Shown here in pieces: positions 7,131-12,738 of a stretch of DNA of 12,738 bases. The DNA is from JAAZMX01 sp035388025 (GTDB lineage: Bacteria > Patescibacteriota > Patescibacteriia > UBA2196 > GWA2-42-15), in contig DAOOPA010000023.1 of the NCBI GenBank assembly GCA_035388025.1, forward strand, positions 1 to 12,738, written 5' to 3'. How positions within the stretch are numbered: the first letter of the stretch is position 1; every line of letters begins with the position of its first letter. The notes under the pieces are model-generated. The model was not told the origin of the DNA. It was given only the letters and a program-made list of their open reading frames with translations, and made no database searches. Position numbers and translations under genes: made by a program.

Positions 7131-7263
7131 CCCGTATTTATTAACTTCAAACCATGCTTCGCGCCAAAATAAGATTAATACTAAAATCTAAATAAACAAT
7201 CCTCTCTTTTTGTATATTTCTGAGCCTTTGTTCAAATTAAATCATCAGCAAATGGTTATTTTA

Positions 7264-7292
7264 ATTATACCAGCGGTGCCCGGAATTAACAA
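7264..7292 (-). promoter_or_regulatory. Promoter of the flippase-polymerase(-pilB) cluster
   Basis: On the minus strand, TTGTTA (7292-7287) is separated by 17 nt from a perfect TATAAT (7269-7264) preceded by TGG, giving an extended -10 TGGTATAAT. Transcription would start near 7257, leaving a leader of about 180 nt before the flippase ATG. It lies just downstream of the terminator of the small Cys-rich gene. The leader outside the hairpin shows no further recognisable structure. Confidence 0.7.
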
Positions 7293-7328
7293 TTTTAACA
7301 CCAGCCCACTACAAAAACTATAAATTTG

Positions 7329-7364
7329 AAAAAATAAAAAAGGGGACCTTGCGGGAAGATCCCC
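7329..7364 (-). terminator. Rho-independent terminator of the small Cys-rich gene
   Basis: In the minus-strand RNA, GGGGAUCUU pairs with AAGGUCCCC (9 bp including one G-U) around the loop CCCGC, followed by a run of U's interrupted by one A (UUUUUU A UUUUUU). The stem starts 19 nt after the stop codon of the small ORF. There is no U-tract on the other strand, so it is directional. Confidence 0.9.
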
Positions 7365-7382
7365 CTTTCGGTCAAGGCGGCG

Positions 7383-7499
7383 TTAGATCCATTTGGTTCT
7401 TTTTACGCACCCTGACCACAGGCACCAAAGGCAACCATGCCCTTTGCAGTGGCTACACGCCACCCAATAGGTTACCTTCGTTCTCTTTTTCTTTCCCAT
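7383..7499 (-). CDS. 38-residue Cys-rich microprotein with DnaJ-like CxxCxGxG motif
   Basis: I do not recognise this protein. The ORF runs from ATG 7499-7497 to TAA 7385-7383. It begins with a basic stretch (MGKKKRTK). The core follows: C15-S-H-C18-K-G-H-G, C23-L-W-C26 and C31, then a basic tail VKRTKWI. The first pair matches the CxxCxGxG unit of DnaJ zinc fingers. Two CxxC pairs could bind one zinc ion, and four Trp are unusual for such a short chain. Support for it being real: a GGAGG ribosome site 10 nt upstream (the only convincing one in the window), a TTGACA-type promoter, and a terminator 19 nt downstream, together forming a closed single-gene unit. Nucleic-acid binding or a ribosome-associated role would fit a basic zinc microprotein but is inference. 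The ORF is shorter than common gene-calling limits. Confidence 0.78.
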   Translation of the reverse strand: MGKKKRTKVTYWVACSHCKGHGCLWCLWSGCVKRTKWI

Positions 7500-7509
7500 T
7501 TTCCTTTTC

Positions 7510-7514
7510 CCTCC
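7510..7514 (-). promoter_or_regulatory. Strong Shine-Dalgarno (GGAGG) of the Cys-rich microprotein
   Basis: GGAGG on the minus strand, with a 10-nt A/G-rich spacer (GAAAAGGAAA) to the ATG. It fixes the start at 7499. None of the other starts in the window has a comparable site. Confidence 0.75.
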
Positions 7515-7536
7515 AAATTAGAAAGATAAAACCAAC

Positions 7537-7563
7537 ATTACATCAAATCTGTTTTTTTGTCAA
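7537..7563 (-). promoter_or_regulatory. Promoter of the Cys-rich microprotein gene
   Basis: A perfect TTGACA (7563-7558) is followed after 15 nt by TGTAAT (7542-7537, five of six matches). TAATGT with a 17-nt spacing is an alternative -10. The transcript would begin about 30 nt before the start codon. Confidence 0.65.
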
Positions 7564-7736
7564 GGCCCTGTGTTTAATACCCCGTCTGCTGTCCAAAACC
7601 GCTTAACAGCCGGCCATCACAAAAGCTTAACCCGCCAAACTACTATTAACCTTCTTAGCCCCCTGTCGTGGTCTCTGCCAAAGACTCCAGCGTACAGCCA
7701 ATAATTACTCTTCTCTTTTCCTCAAAACCTTTTTCC
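7564..7736. other. Gap between two divergent promoters, no gene recognised
   Basis: This stretch separates the leftward microprotein promoter from the rightward smc promoter. It has an inverted repeat GCTGT/ACAGC (7588-7592 and 7606-7610) and several short GC-rich blocks, but I found no credible ORF, tRNA or known RNA signature. An unrecognised small RNA or a regulatory site for either promoter cannot be excluded. Confidence 0.4.
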
Positions 7737-7745
7737 TGATATAAT
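7737..7745 (+). promoter_or_regulatory. Extended -10 promoter of smc
   Basis: TGATATAAT is a perfect TATAAT with the TGn extension. The -35 region is weak, as is usual for extended -10 promoters. The predicted transcript starts near 7752, giving a T-rich leader of about 65 nt with no Shine-Dalgarno sequence. Confidence 0.65.
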
Positions 7746-7816
7746 AAAAGTGACCCAACCGGTCTCTTTTATTTATACTTTTTAATTTTGAATTTGCCTT
7801 TTGGCTTTTTAAATTT

Positions 7817-10024
7817 ATGTATCTCAAACGCCTGGAAATTAATGGTTTCAAATCCTTTGCTCAAAAAACCACCCTGGAATTCACAAAGGGCATCACTGCG
7901 GTCGTCGGTCCCAATGGCTCCGGCAAAAGTAATGTCGCCGACTCGCTCCGCTGGGTCATGGGCGAACAAAGCATCAAGACGCTCCGCGGCAAAAAAAGTG
8001 AAGATGTAATTTTTTCCGGCTCTGACAAAAAAGCGCGCCTCGGACTAGCCGAGGTTTCCATGGAGCTGGACAACAGCGACCAAAAGGTTCCCATTGACTA
8101 CCGCGATCTATCCATCACCCGGCGACTTTATCGCAACGGCGAGAGCGACTATCTGATCAATGGCGGCAAAAGCAAGCTCGCCGACATCAACCTGCTCTTG
8201 ACCCAAGCCAACTTTGGCCATCGCACCTATGCCATCATCGGCCAAGGCACAATTGATAATTTTCTGATTGCTACACCCGAAGAACGCAAGGAGTTTTTTG
8301 ACGAGGCCACCGGCGTCAAACAATATCAAATCAAAAAAAATCAAACCCTGGCCAAGCTCAACCAGGTTTGGCAAAACCTGGCTACCGCCAACGTACGCCT
8401 CAAAGAAATGGAACCGCAACTCAATCTCCTTACCCGCCAAGTAAAAAAACTCAACAAGCGCAAAGAAATAGAAAACGAACTCCGCTCCCTGCGGCTCTCC
8501 TATTATTCTGCCGCCTGGCGACTCGTCAACCAAGATTATGAAACTGAATTGTCGCGGGTTCAGTCCGGCGAAAAAGAAAAAAATATTATAGCCGAGCAAG
8601 TCAAATCCCTGGGAGAGGAGCTCAGCTCCGCCACCAAGAGCAATAGTTTTAACCGAACGATTGAAGACCTGCATCTCAAACACGAGGCACTCCTCAATGA
8701 AAAAATGAAACTTAAAGAACAACTCTTGAGCCTGAAAAGCGTCCCCGCCCTCAAAACTTTTTCTATCGGAAACAAGGCCCTAACGACCGATAAAATAAAA
8801 GAATTACACTCCGCCTTGCTCGAACTAAATTCTTTTGTTCAACAAAATTTGTCCCCGCGCGAACCCGCAAATTATCTCCAACTTTTAACCGAAATAAACA
8901 ACCAACTTTCAGCGCTTCTGTCTTCCTTGTCCCCTTATTTAGCCGCCCCCAAAACCAAAGCAGAACCCGCCCCGGCCACCAACCCGGACATCCTCCGGCT
9001 GGAAAATTCCATCACTTCTCTAGACAAACAAGCTCTTGAGCTTCAAGCCTCTATCAAAAAAATGCTCTTTGAAGAAGAGAACAAGCGCTCTGGCCTCTGG
9101 CAAACCCAACAAAAATATCAGCTGGCTCAACAAAATTACAACCAAATCAACAATCAAACAAGCGAACTGCGCATCACCCTGGCCCGCGTGGAAACCAAAA
9201 AATTTGGCCTGCGCCAAGAAATCGTCCAAGAACTCGGCTCCCTGGAAGCCTTGGAACAAATCAACATCCCCGCCCCAAAAGAAGAACCGTCAATCACTCT
9301 TAATAAAATCAACCGCTTCAAAGCGCAACTGGAAATGATCGGGGGTTTGGACCCGGAAATTGAAACCGAATATCAAAAAATGCAAGAGCGCTTTGATTTT
9401 CTTACCACTCAAGCCCGTGACCTAAACCAAACCCTTGAAGCCTTAAAAAAAATAATTGAGGATCTTAATCAAATCATAAAAAAACAAATGGCTGAATCTT
9501 TCTTTGAAATCAATGACTACTTTCAGAAATATTTCAAAACCTTATTCAACGGCGGCTCAGCCGAACTGGTAATGATCAGAGAAGAAACCGAACCCGCCGA
9601 TTCCGAATCGGCTCCAGACCCCAACCCCCCAATTAATTTTTTTCAAACCAAAAACAAAGACACCTATAATGGCATAGAAATTCATGCCACCCCTCCGGGC
9701 AAAAAACTAAAATCCATCAATATTCTCTCTGGCGGTGAACGCGCCCTAACGAGCATCGCCCTCATTTGTGCCATTATTTCTTCCAACCCAGCTCCCTTTG
9801 TTGTTTTAGACGAGGTTGATGCCGCCCTTGATGAATCCAACTCTCTTCGTTTTGCTCAAATCCTTTCTGACCTTTCTCACAAAACCCAATTTATAGTTAT
9901 TACCCATAACCGCTCCACAATGGAAAAGGCCAAACTGCTCTACGGGGTTACTATGGGCGACGATGGCGCCTCAAAACTTATCAGCATCAAATTAGAGGAT
10001 TCAAAAAATTATATTTCCAAATAA
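7817..10024 (+). CDS. smc: Miniature SMC chromosome-segregation ATPase without a recognisable hinge
   Basis: SMC proteins are ABC-type ATPases that fold and segregate chromosomes. Both halves of the head are present. The N-terminus starts MYLKRLEINGFKSFA with Walker A GPNGSGKS (31-38). The C-terminal half, from about residue 507 ('GGLDPEIETEYQ..QERFDFL'), has the signature LSGGE (637-641), Walker B VVLDEVD with D665/E666, and the H-loop H697. The protein has only 735 residues, whereas family members usually have about 1,150-1,200. Each coiled-coil arm is about 150 residues. At the midpoint, where the hinge should be, lies a Pro/Ala-rich linker (376-391, AAPKTKAEPAPATNPD). A second oddity is an acidic, Pro-rich insert at about 588-617 in the C-terminal head. 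ScpA and ScpB are not in the window. Start ATG 7817 fits the family N-terminus exactly. RecN and Rad50 are less likely given the MYLKRLEINGFKSF opening. Confidence 0.92.
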   Translation: MYLKRLEINGFKSFAQKTTLEFTKGITAVVGPNGSGKSNVADSLRWVMGEQSIKTLRGKKSEDVIFSGSDKKARLGLAEVSMELDNSDQKVPIDYRDLSITRRLYRNGESDYLINGGKSKLADINLLLTQANFGHRTYAIIGQGTIDNFLIATPEERKEFFDEATGVKQYQIKKNQTLAKLNQVWQNLATANVRLKEMEPQLNLLTRQVKKLNKRKEIENELRSLRLSYYSAAWRLVNQDYETELSRVQSGEKEKNIIAEQVKSLGEELSSATKSNSFNRTIEDLHLKHEALLNEKMKLKEQLLSLKSVPALKTFSIGNKALTTDKIKELHSALLELNSFVQQNLSPREPANYLQLLTEINNQLSALLSSLSPYLAAPKTKAEPAPATNPDILRLENSITSLDKQALELQASIKKMLFEEENKRSGLWQTQQKYQLAQQNYNQINNQTSELRITLARVETKKFGLRQEIVQELGSLEALEQINIPAPKEEPSITLNKINRFKAQLEMIGGLDPEIETEYQKMQERFDFLTTQARDLNQTLEALKKIIEDLNQIIKKQMAESFFEINDYFQKYFKTLFNGGSAELVMIREETEPADSESAPDPNPPINFFQTKNKDTYNGIEIHATPPGKKLKSINILSGGERALTSIALICAIISSNPAPFVVLDEVDAALDESNSLRFAQILSDLSHKTQFIVITHNRSTMEKAKLLYGVTMGDDGASKLISIKLEDSKNYISK

Positions 10025-10076
10025 TTTTTTCTTTTTTATACTCTCTTAAAAATTTTTATTTTCCCCGTTGCTTCTC

Positions 10077-10104
10077 TTGACTTTTTAGCTCAATGTGCTA
10101 TACT
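10077..10104 (+). promoter_or_regulatory. Strong promoter of the 3D-domain protein gene
   Basis: TTGACT (10077-10082) is separated by 16 nt from TATACT (10099-10104), preceded by TGC, so it has both a good -35 and an extended -10. The expected transcript start is near 10111. The smc gene ends 52 nt upstream with a T-rich tail and no clear terminator hairpin. Confidence 0.75.
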
Positions 10105-10115
10105 TAAAATAGATG

Positions 10116-10143
10116 AAAAACTTTCCAGATATGGGAAGTTTTT
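10116..10143 (+). promoter_or_regulatory. 5'-end hairpin / possible attenuator
   Basis: AAAAACTTTCC pairs with GGGAAGTTTTT (11 bp, one G-U) around the loop AGATAT, and one more T follows before AATT. It begins about five nt after the predicted transcript start, so it would form a 5' cap-like stem-loop or a weak intrinsic terminator ahead of the gene. Confidence 0.55.
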
Positions 10144-10176
10144 TAATTGCCCAAATGGCCACAAAAATATTTTTAT

Positions 10177-10695
10177 ATGTTTTTACAAAAAAAATCCCTT
10201 CTTTTCTACAAAAAAATACTTTTTATTATTTCTCTGTGCATGGCCTTCATCCAAACCAACCCCCACCAGGTAGTTCTTGCCGAAGAGGTAAATTTGGATT
10301 ACGGAAGAGGACCGGTAGAATTGGTTTGGCTCAACCACCCAGATAATCCAATAGTCGAAAAAACTTCTGCTGACACCACTCTTCCCAATAATAAAGAGGC
10401 AGAATATTATACTACTTATATTACCGCCACTGCTTATACTTCTCGCGTCGAAGAAACAGACGACTCTCCTTTTATTGCCGCCTGGGGCGATCACGTTTTC
10501 TGGGGAATGATTGCTAGCAATGCTTTTCCTAGGGGCACCAAAATCCAAATTCCTGATTATTATGGTACCAAAGTTTTTGTCGTATTAGATCGCATGAATG
10601 CTCGTTATTATCATCATATTGATATCTGGATGCCCGAACTCAATGACGCCAAAAATTGGGGTTCTCGTTATATCAAAATTAATGTTTTAAAATAA
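10177..10695 (+). CDS. Secreted 3D-domain protein (putative peptidoglycan hydrolase)
   Basis: This is an exported protein with a C-terminal 3D domain, the double-psi barrel fold found in MltA-type lytic transglycosylases and in Firmicute Rpf/YabE/YuiC-type proteins. It probably acts on peptidoglycan glycan strands outside the membrane. From ATG 10177 it has 172 residues: a basic N-region (KKSLLFYKK), a hydrophobic core and a VLA-EE signal-peptidase site (cleavage after A35). The 3D domain is about 81-171, starting YITATAYTSR and containing AFPRGTKIQIPDYYG. The three hallmark aspartates are D138 (VVLDR), D149 (HIDIW) and D157 (NDAKNWG). An in-frame TTG at 10147 would add ten residues ahead of the signal peptide and overlap the leader hairpin region, so ATG 10177 is preferred. 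Neither has a Shine-Dalgarno sequence. It has its own promoter. Confidence 0.88.
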   Translation: MFLQKKSLLFYKKILFIISLCMAFIQTNPHQVVLAEEVNLDYGRGPVELVWLNHPDNPIVEKTSADTTLPNNKEAEYYTTYITATAYTSRVEETDDSPFIAAWGDHVFWGMIASNAFPRGTKIQIPDYYGTKVFVVLDRMNARYYHHIDIWMPELNDAKNWGSRYIKINVLK

Positions 10696-10712
10696 TATTT
10701 CTTCAAAAAATT

Positions 10713-10731
10713 ACCCGCCGCTTTGGCGGGT
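10713..10731. terminator. Bidirectional terminator between the 3D gene and dnaN
   Basis: ACCCGCC pairs with GGCGGGT around the loop GCTTT. It is followed by ACTTTTATTTTT on the plus strand, and by a run of T's (complement of 10705-10710) on the minus strand, so it can end both convergent transcripts (plus stop at 10695, minus stop at 10822). The remaining 90 nt up to dnaN are T-rich and show nothing else. Confidence 0.85.
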
Positions 10732-10821
10732 ACTTTTATTTTTACTCAATAACCATTTCCTTTTTATTTTCATTATCTTTCATGATTCTTTCCAATTATT
10801 TTTATTTATCTTGGTTTATTA

Positions 10822-11925
10822 TTATCTCCTTATTGGCATTATTAAATATAAGTAATCATCCGCCTTATCTGGCCGCAAAATCACAGGCATATCTGCTGAG
10901 TTTATCTCCATTAAAATCTTTTTCTGACTGATATTTTGTAAACCATCCAATAAATATTTGTAATTAAAAACTACGCTATTGTCACCACCCTCCGTTTCTG
11001 TTTCTATTTTTGACTTATTTTGGCCGTATTGGCTATTGGCCGCCGAAATACTCAAACTATTTTTACTAAAATCCAATAAAATATCATTAATTCCCGCCCG
11101 AGAAAAAAGGCTGGCCGCCTTTACCTGGGCTACTAAGGCATTTTTGTCTATCAAAACCCTTGTTTTCCAGCTGGTGGGAATAATTTCCTTATATTCAGGG
11201 TAATTGCCCTCCACTAACCTAGACATAATGATCGTCTCTTCAAAATCAAAAACCACTTGGCCGTCGCTAAAGCCGATATTTAGCTCTTTGTTATTATCCG
11301 CACACACCCGCAAAACCTCTTGTAGCGCCCTTAATGGCACTATTTTATATGCTTTTTCTTGATCCAGAGCATTATTTTTAATTTTTATTTTCCTTTCCGC
11401 TAATCGATAGCTATCTGTTGCCACCAAAACCAAATCATCTTTATTTATAAACATCAAAACCCCAGATAGTTCTGGCCGTATGTCTTCATAGGACGCGCTG
11501 TTTATTACCTGACTCAACCCATCGCGAAAAGCCAAGGAGTCAACGGTTAGGCCTGCTTCTGTATTTACCCAAGGAATTACCGGGTATTCTTCAGCGCTCT
11601 GACAATTTAATATTGTTTCTTGATTTTCTGTTTTTATAATCAACTTACCAGCTTCTTCTTCTATGGTAATATTCCCAGCTGGAATCAGGGCGATATAGTC
11701 GGTTAAAATTTTTGCCCCCACTGTTACCTCACCTTCCTTTTCTATTTTTCCACGAATAGTCGTTTTAATTCCAATATCCAGATTCGTACTCATTAGACGG
11801 ATTATTCCGTCCTCTGTTTTAATTAATATATTATTCAAGATGGGCAAACTAATATTTTTACCTGCAATATGGGAAACAATACCCAACCCCCTTATTAAAT
11901 TTTCCTGTGTACAAATTATTTTCAT
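10822..11925 (-). CDS. dnaN: DNA polymerase III beta subunit (sliding clamp)
   Basis: This homodimeric ring encircles DNA and tethers the replicative polymerase. It has 367 residues, the normal length, covering three clamp domains. Typical features are the N-terminus MKIICTQENLIRGL...ISLPILNNILI, the middle-domain segment ELSGVLMFI...LVATDSYRLAERKI (the conserved ATD(S/G)xRLA), VEGNYPEYKEIIP (family GxFPDY..vIP) and the C-terminal PVILRP......YLIMPIRR (family Y.imP.rl). Start ATG 11925-11923 matches the family N-terminus; there is no Shine-Dalgarno sequence. It lies downstream of dnaA on the same strand, the classic dnaA-dnaN order next to bacterial origins, and faces the 3D gene across a shared terminator. 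Confidence 0.97.
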   Translation of the reverse strand: MKIICTQENLIRGLGIVSHIAGKNISLPILNNILIKTEDGIIRLMSTNLDIGIKTTIRGKIEKEGEVTVGAKILTDYIALIPAGNITIEEEAGKLIIKTENQETILNCQSAEEYPVIPWVNTEAGLTVDSLAFRDGLSQVINSASYEDIRPELSGVLMFINKDDLVLVATDSYRLAERKIKIKNNALDQEKAYKIVPLRALQEVLRVCADNNKELNIGFSDGQVVFDFEETIIMSRLVEGNYPEYKEIIPTSWKTRVLIDKNALVAQVKAASLFSRAGINDILLDFSKNSLSISAANSQYGQNKSKIETETEGGDNSVVFNYKYLLDGLQNISQKKILMEINSADMPVILRPDKADDYLYLIMPIRR

Positions 11926-12148
11926 AATAATAATCTTTTAATTTATATATAAAACTAATATTATTATTAAGGCCTGTGTATATGTTGATATGGCCAATAT
12001 TCTTTATTTTCTTCAAATATTTTATAGAAAAATATCCACTCTGATTGTTGCTAATTATCTTTTTTATCTTATTGTTTTGGGGATAATTTTTGATTACCTA
12101 TTTTTAAAATTTATTATCAACAATTGATACACCAACTTTAGGTTAGTT
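11926..12148. other. dnaA-dnaN intergenic region, candidate replication origin
   Basis: This AT-rich spacer has several sequences one mismatch from the DnaA box TTATNCACA or TTATCCACA. They are ATATACACA (minus, 11975-11983), TTATCCCCA (minus, 12078-12086) and TTATCAACA (plus, 12114-12122). TTGTACACA (minus, 11906-11914) lies just inside dnaN. A weaker ATATCCACT is at 12032-12040. A GGCC-bounded element covers 11971-11995 and a perfect hairpin TATCAA-CAA-TTGATA sits at 12115-12129. No box is a perfect match, so origin function is inferred mainly from location. Confidence 0.45.
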
Positions 12149-12738
12149 TTAAACAGCGCTGTTGAATATCTTTTGTTTCAACAAGATAACATCTTGTTTT
12201 AATTTATCATCGTCAATTAGCTTGTTTTTAATTTTTGAGTGGGCGTGCATGGCGGTGGTATGATCCCTGCCACCTAGTTCCTGGCCAATGCTTGGAAAAG
12301 ACGAATCAAGCTCTTCCCTCATGAAGTACATAATAATTTGTCTTGGTACCACTAATTCTTTTTTGCGGCAACTGCCAATAATATCATCAGTGGTAATATT
12401 AAAGTATTCTGCCACTATTTGGGTTATTAGTTTGGGCGAAATTGAGCCTTTTCTGGGTAAATTAACCAACCCGGATATAATGGATTTTACTGATTCTATG
12501 GTTGGTTTTTCTTTTTTTAATTCATGATGAGCAATAATTCTATTTAGCGCCCCTTCTAGTTCGCGAATATTGCTTTGGATATTGGTGGCAATGTGATTAA
12601 TTATTTCTTCTGACAAAAAATAATTTTTTTCCGCCAATTTTGCCCCCAAAATAGCCATTCTGGTTTCCAAATCAGGTTCGCCAATGTCTGCGATCATCCC
12701 GCACTCAAATCTGGAGCGCAGACGGTCTTCTAGTGTTG
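12149..12738 (-). CDS. dnaA: Chromosomal replication initiator DnaA, C-terminal part (cut by window edge)
   Basis: DnaA is the AAA+ protein that binds DnaA boxes and opens the origin. The 5' part lies beyond the right edge. The frame is open from the edge (TLEDRLRSRFECG..., family 'LEDRLRSRFEWGL') to TAA 12151-12149, so the apparent Met at 12697 is internal, not the start. Visible parts are the end of the AAA+ domain (IADIGEPDLETRMAIL) and the lid with sensor-2 helix (IQSNIRELEGALNRIIA). After these comes the DNA-binding domain IV with helix-turn-helix and the DnaA signature GGRDHTTAMHAHSKI. The Cys in FECG replaces the frequent Trp/Gly at that place. Domain IV is complete and looks functional. 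dnaN follows after 223 nt. Confidence 0.97.
   Translation of the reverse strand, partial: TLEDRLRSRFECGMIADIGEPDLETRMAILGAKLAEKNYFLSEEIINHIATNIQSNIRELEGALNRIIAHHELKKEKPTIESVKSIISGLVNLPRKGSISPKLITQIVAEYFNITTDDIIGSCRKKELVVPRQIIMYFMREELDSSFPSIGQELGGRDHTTAMHAHSKIKNKLIDDDKLKQDVILLKQKIFNSAV

Noticed and set aside
7349..7606. Plus-strand frame across the terminator and microprotein gene
   Set aside because: No start signal or family motif; it reads the complement of the terminator and promoter.
7564..7736. tmRNA, RNase P RNA or SRP RNA in the gap before smc
   Set aside because: None of the conserved cores (tmRNA tag and acceptor end, RNase P core, SRP GNAR-loop motif) could be found on either strand.
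8108..8722. Long minus-strand frame inside smc (204 codons)
   Set aside because: The plus frame has all SMC motifs; the reverse frame is a shadow with no recognisable domain.
10113..10346. Open frame starting at ATG 10113
   Set aside because: It begins inside the leader hairpin and is in a different frame from the signal-peptide and 3D-domain sequence.
12149..12697. Treating the Met at 12697 as the start of a short DnaA
   Set aside because: The frame stays open to the window edge and continues with the conserved DnaA sequence EDRLRSRFE, so the gene is cut by the edge.
1..12738. Recoding of TGA as Gly or Trp, as in some CPR lineages
   Set aside because: All main genes read through with the standard code, Trp is TGG and no in-frame TGA was needed.

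Overview
The window looks like a chromosomal segment from a streamlined bacterium, most likely a member of the Patescibacteria/CPR (Parcubacteria-like). The basis is indirect: moderate to low GC, almost no Shine-Dalgarno sequences in front of the large genes, a miniature SMC protein, type IV pilus and envelope genes scattered among core genes, and many short degenerate intergenic repeats. The genetic code appears standard: the visible genes end in TAA or TAG and Trp is TGG. The right end carries dnaN and the 3' part of dnaA with an AT-rich gap between them, so the window probably lies beside the replication origin.

Layout, left to right. At 1-278 (minus) is the N-terminal end of leuS, cut by the window edge. 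A repeat-bearing gap follows, then 584-1888 (plus) encodes a membrane-anchored two-LysM M23 peptidoglycan endopeptidase that ends at a bidirectional terminator. On the minus strand lies an envelope cluster in transcription order: a Wzx-type flippase (7079-5622), a Wzy/O-antigen-ligase-like polymerase (5530-4088) and a PilB/GspE-type pilus ATPase (4039-1979). A good extended -10 promoter at 7264-7292 precedes the flippase and gives a leader of about 180 nt. GC-rich hairpins and tandem decamers, octamers and heptamers are concentrated in and around these genes, including inside the polymerase reading frame.

The 737-nt gap at 7080-7816 is not empty. It holds a complete miniature minus-strand gene: consensus promoter, strong Shine-Dalgarno, a 38-codon cysteine-rich ORF with a DnaJ-like CxxCxGxG motif, and a Rho-independent terminator. 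It then holds an extended -10 promoter for smc. The smc product (7817-10024, plus) has intact ATPase head motifs but only 735 residues. No hinge is recognisable, and a Pro/Ala-rich linker sits at the apex instead. A strong promoter with a hairpin right at the predicted transcript start drives a secreted 3D-domain protein (10177-10695), which ends at a bidirectional terminator facing dnaN (11925-10822).

Taken together, the genes cover replication (dnaA, dnaN), chromosome organisation (mini-SMC), cell-wall remodelling (M23 and 3D proteins), surface polysaccharide export and polymerisation (Wzx, Wzy) and pili (PilB). The items most worth following up are the hinge-less SMC, the autonomous Cys-rich microprotein gene, and the shared families of small repeats that have entered coding sequence.
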